From the NCBI GenBank assembly GCA_029532415.1, contig JAQOTA010000052.1, positions 2,480,001 through 2,544,000 on the forward strand: a stretch of 64,000 nucleotides of DNA, in the 5' to 3' direction. Shown one piece after another: positions 43,625-56,100 of this stretch. The stretch's first letter is position 1; each line of letters opens with the position of its first letter. Under the pieces are notes generated by a model. The model worked only from the letters and a program-made list of their open reading frames with translations, was not told the origin of the DNA and made no database searches. The stretch is from Marasmius tenuissimus. Taxonomy: Eukaryota; Basidiomycota; Agaricomycetes; Agaricales; Marasmiaceae. A program made the position numbers and the translations under genes.

Positions 43625-46246
43625 CTATGCTCCTCGCTTCCAAGGCAACGCAAGGACTTGCGTTTTCAAAGCTTCCCTCTCTTCAGCAAACTTGTTCGGA
43701 AAGGTCTATCAAACAAAAAATCATCAATCAATATAGTGCAATACAATGATGAGGGGAGGGGGGGATCCAAACTCAGAAAAACGGTACTCACATCAGCCCA
43801 CTCGAGCACATTCTTCTTTCCATCCTCTCCAGCCTCGACAGTAATCCACTGCCACAGTGACCACGAAGCATTCGCGAGCCCAAAAAACGTCTGGCAGAGC
43901 GAAAGCAGCTCCGTATCACTGAGACGACAGATTTTCAGGAGGGATGAAAGTACTATGTTCAGAAAGATGGACCTCAATTCGAATCCGTTTCCGTAGTTTG
44001 GGACAAGCTCCTTGAAGCGGGAGATGAAAGCCTGAAGGCGCTCCATGCACACCTCCTGGTACGCCCGGTGTCCTGGATCGTGAAGCTCGGTTGCTGCAGA
44101 GAGATCGCATCGGCAGTCTGTGAGATACACATCGGCAGCATCCGTCAATCGGTATTCAACCAGTTCACATTGCCAATGGCACTTTGCAGCGCGGTTGACA
44201 ACCTCGAAAACCTTTTGCATGGACACATCCGGGGACCATTCGAGGTGGAAACGCTCGGGGTGGGTTAGGTATTTTTGCATGAGGGCTTCCACAAGATCAA
44301 GCCCGTCCGTTTCTTGGTCCGCCCCGTAGTATCGAACGTTGTCACGCTGATAAGGAAGGATGAACACACAGGCAATTGAAATGGAGAGACGTGATTGGCT
44401 GGTTAAACTTACATAGCTTTTCAACCACTGTGTTAGGACCCGGAACAAATCGCCCCACTTTCTAGTACTGATATGTTGTTCGCTGACCAGGAACACAGAC
44501 GCGACGTCAACATTCCACAGATCTTCCAGTAGGTCCCGCGTTGGTGGGCAAGTCTGGCAGTGTTGGATCCAACCGACATGGAACTCCTTTGTTTTGTAGT
44601 CATAAAGTTGTTCCGAGCTATGAATAGATGTAAAGAGTGTATCAGTATTCATATAGGGGTCTCAGTCAATAGGGAACGAATGATTTCTTACCTGTAGGTC
44701 CGCATTTGACAAGCTGTGAGGTTCCGGAGCCACTGTCGCTCGACGGGATACTTCTGGGCGTCTATGTCGACGTGGAAGTGACGCGACCTAGACGGATCGA
44801 GCAGATAGTCCCTGAAAGAGTTATGGTAGACGCGAATTTTATCGCCCCAACCACGGATGTCCAGTACCGAATACATCGCTCGCAACGTCAAAGTGACTTG
44901 ACCCATGGGCAGTCCCAGAAACAGCTCGATGATCGCTGGGGTTGATTCCAAACGAGATGGGAGCATGAAGATGGCTCTGAGGATAGGGAGAACTTCGTCG
45001 TAGTCTGGACCTGCGTCGAGTATAAGATCATATAGCGCGTCAAGCTGGTGATAAGGTAGCGCTCCGCGTCGAGCATGAGGGGCCTTGTCAAGAATAATCT
45101 GAAGCTGGAGGATGGGATGACGGAACGCGAGCTTGATAAACTTGATGACAGTTGCTGCGTAGACAAATTGTCCACAGGTATAATTGACCAAGGCCTCAAG
45201 GTCCTTCGTCGACGGCCATGGACTCGGGAACCGGAGTTGACTATACTTTTTATTACTCGCAATCTCCTGGAAGTGGTGAAGGTAAAATTTCATAATGTCC
45301 CTCTCGGGCATGAAGGTCTCATCCAAGACGACAACCTTCGAAAGCCCGCCGAGACCGTCATCAGCAAAAGCTTCCCGGATCCAAGCTTCCGGACGACTGC
45401 AAATCAAGAATCGCAATGAAAAGTGGGGTACTTCTTGGAAAGCGGATTGTATGATGGAAAGAATGCGCAACTGCGTTTCCTCGTCCCCGCATTCGTCGAG
45501 TCCGTCGATGATGACAACGTCTGGAACTGGCACTACGCACGTAAGGTCGTTGACAAAACCCCACAGGCCTCCTGGCCAGTTCCACGTCGGTGAGGGATTG
45601 AGAATCAGCTCGGAAAATTGGCGCTCGAGGCTGGCTTCGATGAACATCGAATCGGTCAATATCTTCTCCTCGATCACATCTCGTAGGACTGGCATCGTCG
45701 AAGCAAGACCGTGTGCGATAGTGAGCCAGAGGGCAGAAGGGTTGTTACGTTTTGGGTCGGACCGAAAGAAAAAGAATGAAGATACGAGTGTTTCTTCCTT
45801 CTCGCAAGCTTCGGCGACTGTCATAGCGATCGCGGATTTTCCAACGCCAGCGGCTCCTGAGAGCCAAAAGATGGGGCAAGCCTGCTCTTTCATCGAAATC
45901 CAATTGCGAATGATCCTGATAACCTCGTCACGGGTGCCCGGCAGACAACGTCCTCGTTCGAATTGTTGTTCGGCTTTGTGAGATGCTCCTACGCCGACGA
46001 TTCTGTCCCAGATGCTGTTGTATGCTATTCCAACCCATGTGAGAAAAACCTCGAGTTAAAAGAGACGATGAGCAACTCACGGTTGACGATTGTCGCGTGA
46101 AAGATTTTTACGAGATCCCGACCTATATGATTCACCTCCGTCTGCGTATTATTAATGTTCTGGTCGCCCCCGTAATTGACGTTCTGGTCTCTCCCATGAT
46201 TGATGTGCCGGTACGCCCCGTTGTTGCGAGGATGGGCGTACTGCAT
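43625..46246 (-). CDS. NACHT-domain STAND NTPase without repeat domain
   Basis: Five exons on the minus strand (46246-46081, 46024-44692, 44617-44413, 44346-43792, 43705-43625) close in phase and give 779 residues. The N-terminal 55 residues are Asn/His-rich, then a YNSIWDRIVGVGASHKAEQ segment and a CLPGTRDEV linker lead into the NACHT core: Walker A GAAGVGKS at 112-119, Walker B VVIIDGLDEC at 225-234, then a CSRPEAWI sensor-like block and a winged-helix region ending VYHNSFRDYLLDPSRS. This order is typical of the agaricomycete NACHT family. STAND NTPases act as signalling switches, many in heterokaryon incompatibility. The remaining C-terminal 280 residues show no WD40, TPR or ankyrin repeats, so no sensor repeat is present. 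All catalytic motifs are intact. Confidence 0.85.
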
Positions 46247-49200
46247 GGATGTCGCCTGGGTGACCAACTATTTCACCACAGAGCAATGAACTTCCGAGAT
46301 GGAGGACTGTGCGACAGGACCTGCCCAGCTGAATGACGGCGGACAGTCTGCAACTTGCAGGACAGAGGAGGCGAGGAAGCTCTGCAACGTTTTGAGATGG
46401 GGGTGGGGGTGGTAGTGATGAGGCTGTTAAGTAGCATTCGCACGTCGTGGCGGTGATGGGTTGATGTTCGACCAAGCCGTAACGTCGAGGCAGCTGACAG
46501 CTTGAGCCGAGCTTGAGCACAGGTACAATTCACTAACGTCAGGCCAAAGCAAAGCAATAACGGAGCGTCCGTCGCAGACCACGAACAAGACGAATGGCAA
46601 CAATCCCATCCATGGAGCAAGCTGGGACGAGCAACTCAGCTTCGAGACAAGATTCAGAGAGACAACCGAAGTCAACGTACCAATGCCCATACTGCACCTG
46701 TAGCCATGCAACACCAACAAACCGTCAAGGGAAGATTGACTTCTCACCTAGCCCGGGTTGTCCTCCCGAAGGAACAAGGATTCCCTAAACCCGACCTTGT
46801 ATTCCTCGACACGAGTGCACCGACATCCGAACGCCAATACTCTCGCTTCGACATCCTGCCGGTCTAACTCGGCGTCCCATTCAAGTTGCGTGCTCAGTTG
46901 GACATTATCGCTGCGACGGTCCTATGAGCCGGATCGTCGCGAATTCGAGGTTTCAGTCTCCATTGACTATATCAGAAAGGCAACGTCAGCACGAGGAGCC
47001 CATGTGTCAGCCAGCGAGCAAACGAACCACCATCATCAAACCAGCCTATCGAAATGTGCAAAGTGGACATGGGAGATGCACCTAAAAACCGGCAAAGGAT
47101 ACATTTTGGTAAGGTTTGCGTCTAGTAAAGAAGGAGCTTCATCCGTACCTTCCACAGCTACAACTAACGGATGTTCCCAGCGTACGATCATGCTTCCTCT
47201 CGTCACAAAATACTGTGACGATCAGCAACCTGGAGCAACCAACTCCAGCACAACCCGACCGAGTCTCAACGCGGACTGCCCGATCTTTCTGGCTGTGGTC
47301 ATTCCAACCACCGCCGAGTCGGGAAGGCCTGACGGATCGTCCAGAAACAGAATCCTTCCATCTCCGTCCTGACATGATTCAGTTACTCGAGTCAAGTACA
47401 GGAGTACATCATCGGCGAGCACTGTTACAAATATACCAATAGAAGGAGAAACGATTTTTGGTAGTGATCGCAGTGCAGCGCAGAAAACGGAGAGGGTCGC
47501 AATGCGGCGTATCGTCAAGCGCACGTTCCCCGGTAGGTACGCGTTCATCGCGAGTACGGATCGCTGTGCGAGACTCGCCGTGTGGGGTGGATTTGACTAC
47601 CAAGGCCATTCTTCTGCACCAGCCAAAGCCGTTTGGACCAGTAGAAGCTGGAGCGGAGGGTCGCGATGGGCGTCACCAGAATAATGTGCCGATATGTGGT
47701 AGAAAGGGCCAAACCATGTCCAGTTCTCGCGTGCGTGGGAGTCTAGCGACAGGTGGTTGAGGTTGGGGAAGACCACCTTTGCTCATCGCTCTCTCCTGGT
47801 TGCTCTTCCCTCGATCCATGGTAACGAGCTTCGAACAAGGCATGGGCATCATCTCTATCCCATCTAACAACCCTAAACCATACTCGTTTCATCATCATCT
47901 AGGCCGCACGTCTACATCCACAGAGCAAAATGACCATGATATCGAATGAAGAAAGGGTCGGTGGTTCAAATTCGTCGAAAATAGATACGTGCTGATCATG
48001 TTTGGTTCAGAAAAGCTCAGATGCCGGTATTCGCGAATGTGGGATGTGCGACTCGATTGTTTCGACCGTAACCGACAATTTGAATCGGAGTTTGTAACGT
48101 GGACGTCCGATGAGGTTCGGTGGACACAGACAGGAACCAGCTAGAAAAACTGGTTCTGGTGGGACTGGAGCGAGGCAAAGAATGAACGGTAGCCTCCCAA
48201 TCTGTCGCTGTCGAGACCAATGCATTCAGTTCGACTGACAACGGTATGGGGCTCTTGATCGCCGTCGGTTTGAGATCTATGCCAATATCCCGGAATTTAT
48301 GGCAGATCCCATTGATTGTCTGCCCTATCTGGATCTAATCTCCTGGAAGAGCACCTCTGGTTCATTGAGAACCTGTTGAAGGGATTTCTGAGCGATTTTC
48401 GTTTGGCAAAAAGAGGTCAACGACAAAGGCAGTATCGTTCCATCTTCGTGCTGATGACCGTACCCAAGCGAAATCCCGACTGTTAGTGTCTAAGCTCGGT
48501 ATAAGCTTTCTTTGGGTGAGATTACATTCCAAGCGAGTATTGGAGGTCTGTGTGTTTGGGCTTCTGGCATAGATGGTGGTGGGGAAAACAAGCGCGGGAA
48601 ACGGGCGCTAAATTATGGGAGGACAACTTCATCTGCGACCACCACCTCTTTTCTGCCCTTCGCTTTTTGTACAGGTCTGGGTCCTCGACTACGGAAATTT
48701 ATGCATACTTTTCTCGACTCGTACCAGTGACTTCGAAAGGACTTCATAAGTAACGCATTGGTTGACCGTTTCCGATTTATTCAGGTTATACCAGTAGTCG
48801 ATCTTGGTCGACATGGTGGATCCCTTGCTTGGACTCCCGTAGAAGAACAGGATGAATAATATCGAACTTTGAAAGCCCTAGTACGTGTGCTTCTGTTTGT
48901 ATTCCTTACATTTCTCTCTCACATAGGTACGACAAGGTCCGAACTGCAAAGTTTTAGATCAACCCCTCATGCTGCAGTTACCTGCAATCAAAACGTCGTC
49001 GATGGTCTCATGCACCGAATTCAACGATCACTTGACACATGCATTCATCTTCTGTGATGGGTACGCAGGTGACTGTTGCGTACCACTCAAAGTCATGCAG
49101 TTGTTCCGATACCGGAGAACGTACCAATCCCAATATTGAGGGCGATAGGTAAGGTCGTCCCAAGAGCACAGACGAACGAAGAGAGAGAACTCTGTCAGCA

Positions 49201-50667
49201 ACGAAGATTTCTGGAGAGCTCCGATGTTTTTCATTCAATCGAATTCAACAAGGTTTCCCCACTGGCACGACGGGACGCGATGTTGTCAGTCGTCGGAACC
49301 TGGAGGTCTGATCCGGACGACGAAGACGGGGAGCAGGAATGGCTTCATGACAAAAAATACGGTGGCCAGTGAAGACCCAACTGACGTGAAATGCGAGGGA
49401 AACAGACGTTCTCCTGATGTCGGTCAAGTTGATCTCTAACACAGTGAGTTCTTCACTTAGTTCTTGTCCGCCCGCTTCAAAGTGTTGATTGTAGTCTGTG
49501 GTCACCTATTTTGGGTATAAAGCGATCACCATCACTCCCGTATCGCCAACCTATGTGCAGTTTGAGGCTCCCGAAAACGTTCAAGACGCCGAATTACACG
49601 GGACGCCCCCAAATCTAACACAACGAAACCCCGGGTTCGAACTCCAAGACATTCCTTGTACAGTCAGACCTTCTCTTGATTCTAACCAGACAAGTGAATA
49701 CACTCTTGTAATCGAAGAAGCTGCAGAAATCGATCGACATAACAACGACAACTTCGAGGGCCCCGTAGCGATAACGAAGTGCCTAGCGGAGAGGAGGCAC
49801 TCGTCATGAGACAAACATCTAACCTCCAGAGGCTGTAATTCTCGGTCATCAAGCATCTTCGAGCGAGCAAGTCAAAGCAACGTTTCAAACGCTGATCATG
49901 ACAACATTCCCGCATCTTCAAGATCACTACCAAGTGCCTCGAAGTAGACACGGTTGCATCATCCATTGATTCTTTTCATTTGCGGAACCCCTATCCATCA
50001 CCCCATAACCTCATGCGAGATGCGCGGGCACTTCTCATCGACACTTTGCGTATGTGGACTAGCGAGTTCTTCGGTTTGTGGTCCCTGCATGCCGATACGG
50101 TGCACCCAAACCGTGTGTGAGCGTTATGACCGCTGGACAGGTGGCTACGCCCCAACCGCGGAAGCGAGATGGACGGTTGGTCGATGAGTACACCCTGCAC
50201 TGGCTCCTACCCACTGGACAGCGGCGACCGTAATTTTCAACGAGGCACGTCAACTAGCTCGACATGACGCTGGCGTTGACCGGCGGCGCCTAAAGTGCGA
50301 GTCCCTATACTCTCGGAGTACACGGGCTCGCACGTCCGATGCAGGGCTCTGGGGATTAAAATCGATAGTGACACCAACACTGATAGCAATCGACACCTGA
50401 TCAATGTATTCAGGAATCGCTGGTCATTTCAGATCCGAGCGGCTTTCCAGGCTCCATAAAATCCTCAAGCTGAATAAGTTTGTTCCATTAGGTGTACAAG
50501 GGCCAACAAAAAGAACGAGCAAAAGCAAGTGAAGAAGAATCCTAATACTCCGGGCCCAATAAATGAGAGCGAAATAACATAAAGCATACAAGCTCACCCT
50601 CAGCCCAGCCAACGTAAGCTTGTCACTGAAAACACCTGCTACTCTATAGTCTAGTAGCTAGCGTCAC
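46247..50667. other. Gene-poor stretch, no convincing gene
   Basis: About 4.4 kb. Plus-strand frames at 46758-47372, 49076-49372 and 49498-49809 are open, but none has a recognised motif or links into a longer spliced gene I could build. 48560-48620 resembles the array's upstream block (AACAAGCGCGGGAAACGGGCGC). A 39-nt hairpin lies at 50295-50333. The segment may be decayed coding sequence or old repeats. Confidence 0.4.
50295..50333. repeat. Imperfect 39-nt hairpin
   Basis: Arms GTGCGAG and CTCGCAC are perfectly complementary; the inner part TACTC/GAGTA can extend the stem. The preceding GGCGGCGCCTAAAG resembles the hairpin repeats of the transposon (GGCGCCTAAAAT). Confidence 0.4.
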
Positions 50668-52113
50668 TCAGAAATCGCCCCAGCTGCGTCGGAATTTGTA
50701 CTGTATTCGATCCTCAAGTCAGCATTCCTCAGTTCCCATGCAGTTGAACTCTGGGTAAAACGGTAACTCACTTTATACGGCAAGTTTTTCCTATTCATTC
50801 AGTCAGATGAGATGACGAGCGACGGGCCTACATGAGTACACTCCACTCACCTCATCTTGTCCTCGGCCTTCACTGGTCTCTGATACCCTGCCTCACCAGA
50901 TCCCCATTCACCCTTTCTCTCAGCCTCAGCCTTTGCATTTCTGAAACGGACAGCAGGATCCTGCTTCTCAGGTGGCGCTACACGCGTAACGCGTGGGTTC
51001 GGCGCAGTCGAAGGCTCCTCAGGCCCTTTATGCTCTTCGACTTGCTCAGCATGGGGGTGATCGCCTGCCACCTGTTGTTGAGGTATCTCCTCTTTGCCTC
51101 CAACAGGAGCTGCTTCGTGTTCATGTTCAGCTTCAGCTTCTTCATGCTGTTTGATGACCTCTTCGACGCTGATGCCCTGGTATTTGGCTTCACGCTCGGC
51201 TTCTTTACGTTCGATGGCTTCGTGTTGTGCGAAATGTTCAATGTCTTCTGGATGATTGTAGGACTCGTCAGTCTGGGTTTCTGGTGTCGAATGGAATTCC
51301 TCTGGATAAGCGGTATATCCGAGTGAGTGGAATAGAAAGAGTGAGCATGTGGGATGAGGTGCGAACCTTCGTGGTGCAAAAAGAATTCTAGCAAAGCGGC
51401 CAGGGTGGATGAGATGATATAATGAAAGATTGAGCCAAAGAAACGCACCACTCTCAACGTCGTAATGGTGACCCTCTGCACCTAGGTGATCGAAATTCGG
51501 TAATCCGTCCAACCCAACGTCTTCGAACTCCTCGACTGTGACACGTCCATCTTTGCTGGCATCCAGAATTCTCAGCACCTCATTGACAATCTCGTCGGCC
51601 TTTTTCTGGTGTTCAATATCATCCTGGAGTATGTATAACGCGTGAGCTGTAACCAACATTGGACCGTAGTCAAGTGATTCACATACCTTGGACTTCTTTT
51701 GCGAGTACACATGGTGAACACCATAGACGGCTTCTATTTCTTCTCTATCCCAGAATCCATCTCTGACAGTGATCACCCATTAGCATAACAGGCGCGAGAG
51801 ATAAACTGCTCAGCCAAACCTGTTCAGGTCATGCAGCTGGAAGAAACTCCGGACATCAAATGTGTCACTGAAGCACGAGTTGTTAGTCTTGGACCAAAGA
51901 GCTTGATTCAAAGGACCTACATATGGTGTTCTTTCGCCATCTACAGACTGTGTCAATACCAGAAACAGAGAACTTAGAGCTAGTTTGAACACTCACATGC
52001 CGACGGGCATATTGCTGAATAGTCTCTCCCTTCTCAGGACCTGAACCGTGTCCTCCATGAGCCAGCACCAGAGAAGCAAAGTATATGAGAGTAAGCGAGG
52101 TGGGAGCCTTCAT
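50668..52113 (-). CDS. Nucleobindin-like EF-hand secretory-pathway protein
   Basis: Nine exons on the minus strand (52113-51997, 51940-51921, 51867-51820, 51762-51687, 51623-51449, 51387-51367, 51301-50851, 50790-50772, 50700-50668) close in phase and give 319 residues. A signal peptide opens it (hydrophobic SLTLIYFASLVLA). EYARRH/AKEHHIDTFDVRSFFQLHDLN leads into two EF-hand loops: DLNRDGFWDREE and DASKDGRVTVEE. Then GLPNFDHLGAEGHHYDVESEFF, FHSTPETQTDE and a long Glu/Ala/Lys-rich helical region follow, as in nucleobindin/calumenin-type calcium-binding proteins of the ER-Golgi. The end is RRSWGDF; no HDEL signal is seen. Exons of 20, 21 and 19 nt are microexons supported by phase and by the continuity of conserved motifs. 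If the penultimate introns were retained, the protein would end earlier at 50847. Confidence 0.85.
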
Positions 52114-53150
52114 CGTGGCAGCCAGGACAGAATAACGAGCACCAGTCTTCGCCGACGACGGCGACTCCGAGATGTTTGAGTATGTTTGTGTCGTGGCGTG
52201 TCAACACGTGGGGTGATCGCAATGAAGTTTCCTTCCCGAGAGTATATTTTCCCAGGGCCATAGGTCACTCGCCAACTTCCGCCATCCTCCTTGCAAGTTG
52301 CGCCTGTCGCAAAGTGCATTCTATGGATTCTTTGTGTTCATGGAGCTCCGGGGTATCCGGAGTCCAATGGGGAGTACCCCCTGGGTACCCATTGCTATCC
52401 TCGGCCCTTTTTCCGTCAGCATCATTGTCTGAACAGACTCGGGTGTCAACCGTTTGCTGCAAGTGTGCTTGGAAACTCACTACCGTTTCGCGATCGACCG
52501 AAATCGCTTCCGGGTGCAAATGACTCGAAGGTTTGGAAATCTACCCTCTGAACTTGCTTGAGGGAGACTCCGAATTCCCTCGGGAACATGCAGTAAGTGA
52601 TGAATGTCCGCCACACCTTTTAATGTAGCAAGCTATGTTTATCCCGTCAGAGGTACTCGTTATGGCTTGGTTACTGCTCGGGTACCAGCATAACGCAAGC
52701 CGATGCATATCCAAAGTGTTTCAGCGCTTCAAGATAGGTGTCTCCTCGCTGCTACGGTGCCAAGATAGGATGAATAATGTGTGAACAACCAGGCCGCCGG
52801 CATTATCTCATTATCTGCGGACATGAGATCTTGTGCCGCCGGAAACGTTCCGTTGGGCAACCTAATTGGTCCCAAAAACAGGTTGGATAGCATCAGATAG
52901 CATGGATTCTCTACGAGGTAAATCCTAGACCGAGTCAGAATGAATTCATTGCGATCCTCGGGAGCAGGCTCACGGAGCGCTTGTCATGATTGAGGGAAAG
53001 CCTTGGAAAGGCCGCCCGATCGTTTGAGTCAGGTCAGCAATCCCCGGAAATTCGGTAATTTCTCAACATCTCCACCTGGCCTATATAAGCAAGCTGCCAT
53101 GCAGCCAAAATTTTCTAGCACAGGCAGCCCTTTCCCCGCCCCAGGTTCAC
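52114..53150. promoter_or_regulatory. Shared upstream region of divergent genes
   Basis: About 1.04 kb between the start codons of the nucleobindin-like gene (leftward) and the ABC transporter (rightward). TATATAAG at 53091-53098 lies about 55 bases before the transporter's ATG and is a plausible TATA box. No gene is recognised; 52320-52550 contains short open frames only. Confidence 0.5.
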
Positions 53151-56100
53151 ATGGCAGATACTCCCGGAGACGCCGCGACTCTCTATGAAGAGAGGAGCCT
53201 CAATGACGTCGAGGCTCAGAGGCACATGAACAACCACAACGATTCGGATGTTGACCAAGGGAGTGTGGACGTCGCGCGTGCTGAACGTCAGTTTGAGGAA
53301 CTGTCGCGTCAATTGAGCAGCAGATCTGCGAACAAGAAGAACGATGGAAACAGTACGAACACTGTCAACGAGAACAACGAGAAGAAGGATCTAGAAAAGG
53401 CGGTGGCATCAGGCTCAACGGAATCGATCTTTGACCTCCGAGAATACCTGACTTCTTCGAACGATGCCAACCAGCAAGCAGGAATCAAGCACAAGGTGCG
53501 TATTTTGACTGAGCTTTTCTTTCACAATATGCTTATTCTTCTTTGTTTTCAGCATGTTGGAGTGACTTGGGAAGGACTTCAGGTCGATGTGATAGGTGGT
53601 GCAGAGAACAAATTCTATGTCAAGACTTTTGGAAGTGCGTAATTCACTTTTTTCGAAGTAATTAGCAGTCCTGATTTGCATTTCAGACGCCCTCCTTGCA
53701 TTCGTGCTTTCACCCATCACACTTATATGGGCTCTCCTGGCGCCCCTGATGCCCTTGAAAAAGTCCCCGCCGACGAAATCTATCTTGCATAAGTGTGTAT
53801 AAACTCAATTGTGCTCTCCCTGCGTATTATTGACGTTTCTCAAGGTCCAATGGTTACCTTAAGCCCGGTGAAATGTGTTTGGTTCTTGGATGCCCTGGTG
53901 CTGGCTGCTCGACGTTCTTGAAGACAATCGCAAATCAGAGGGAAGATTACGCCAATGTAGCAGGAGAGGTCTTGTATGCCGGTATGGAAGCGAAGGAAAT
54001 GGCGAAATTTTACAAGGGCGAGGTCGTCTACAATGAAGAAGGTAATTGAATATCACGATCTATTAACTGCCGTGATACCCATCTCATCAATTGTCCACAG
54101 ACGATAGACACATTGCCACCCTGACCGTCGCACAGACACTCGGATTCGCTCTCTCTACGAAAACTCCTGGTCCCAACGGTCGTTTGCCCGGTGTCTCGCG
54201 GAAAGAATTCGACAAAGAGGTCTTGAACACGCTACTCCGAATGCTGAACATCTCCCATACCAAAAACACCTTGGTCGGTGACGAGTTTGTCCGCGGTGTA
54301 TCAGGTGGCGAACGTAAACGTGTGAGTATAGCGGAGATGATGGCTACTCGGGCTCGCGTTCAATGCTGGGACAATTCAACCCGCGGTCTCGATGCCTCAA
54401 CCGCTCTGGATTTTGCTAAGAGTTTGCGCATCATGACCGACATTCTCGGTCAGACCACGTTTGTCACTCTGTAAGTGATAACGGTTTCTTTCCGACCGGC
54501 GCCCAGCGATTAATTCGGATTAACCCCCAATAGGTATCAGGCCGGAGAGGGAATATACGAGCTATTCGACAAGGTCATGGTATTAGACCAAGGCCGCCAA
54601 GTGTTCTACGGTCCCCCGAATGAGGCTCGCGCCTACTTCGAAAACCTCGGCTACAAATCCCTCCCACGTCAAAGCACTGCCGACTACCTCACAGGTTGCA
54701 CTGATCCCAATGAACGTCAATTTGCACCTGGTCGCTCCGAAAAGGATGTCCCCAGCGGTCCGGAGGGTCTTGAAAGCGCCTTCCTCGAATCGAAATACGC
54801 CACAGACATGAACGACCAGCGCCAGAAACTCAGATTGCAGATGGAGACCGACAAGACCGATCAGGAGGCCTTCCGTGCTGCTGTTTTGGCTGACAAGAAG
54901 AAGGGAGTCTCTAAGAAGAGTCCTTACACGCAAGGCTTCACCGGACAAGTTAAAGCATTATTCAAAAGGCAGTTCACCCAAAGGTTACAGGACAAATTCC
55001 AACTCTACACGAGTTTTGGGCTATCGACGGTGAGACGAGGCCTGATCATTCACACCAGCCCAGTCTAAACTTTATTTTCCAGGCACTCGCACTCGTCATC
55101 GGCGGAGCATTTTTCAATCTTCCGACCACGTCCGCTGGTGGTTTCACCCGTGGAGGTGTTATCTTCGTCGCACTCTTGACGACATGTCTCGACGCTTTCC
55201 AGGAAATGCCGATGCAGATGCTCGGGCGTCCAATTCTCTACAAGCAGACCAACTACGGAATGTACCGTCCCGCCGCCATTGCTCTGGCCAACACGCTCGC
55301 CGATATCCCGTTCTCCGCTGTCCGTGTCTTTATCTTCAACATCTGCGTCTATTTCATGTCTGGTCTCTCGCGCTCCGCGGGCGGTTTCTTCACATTCCAC
55401 CTATTCAACTACCTCGCGTTCTTGACAATGCAAGGGTTCTTCAGAACTTTCGGTATGTTATGTAGTAACTTCGACTCTGCATTCCGGCTCGCCGTGTTCT
55501 TCATCCCCAACTTGTGAGTCCTTACTTGCTTCCCCCGCGTGGACCGCGTCTGAATTCGTTTTTTAGCATTCAGTACAGCGGTTACACGATTCCGGTTCCC
55601 AGCATGAAGAGATGGTTGTTCTGGATCGTAAGTCTCTATATCCTCCCATTCGGTGTGGAACGATTCTGACTCGATTTCGCCTCAACAGTACTACATCAAC
55701 CCCGTCGCTTATGGTACGTTTTCATCTGTATTCCTGTGCTGAATCGAGTTCTCATCCTCTTCTAGCCTGGCAAGGAGCTATGGAAAACGAGTTCATGCGG
55801 ATAGACATGACCTGTGATGGCAACTACGTCGTTCCTCGAAACGGTGGACCTGTCACTAAGTACCCGTACGTGTTCAGCTTAATATCGTCCCATCCCAGTT
55901 CCTCACCTCTCTATACAGTGATGCACTCGGCCCCAACCAAGCTTGCACTTTCTTCGGTGCCCGGGACGGTAGCGATATTATTCGGGGACGCGACTATCTC
56001 GACGTTGGATACGGGATTATGGTGACCGACATATGGAGACGTTGCTTCCTTGTCCTCCTCGGGTTCTTCATCGCTTTCCAGGTCACCCAGTTCGTCACGT

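Noticed and set aside
46758..49809. Open frames in the gene-poor stretch as genes
   Set aside because: No recognised motif, no coherent splice model and no codon signal that I could judge by eye; listing them as genes would be unsupported.
50280..50340. tRNA-like gene at the 39-nt hairpin
   Set aside because: A single stem-loop only; no cloverleaf, no A/B boxes and no acceptor stem could be drawn.
53873..53900. First nucleotide-binding domain of the ABC transporter as dead because Walker A has Cys for Lys
   Set aside because: GxPGAGCS is the normal form in the first domain of fungal PDR pumps.
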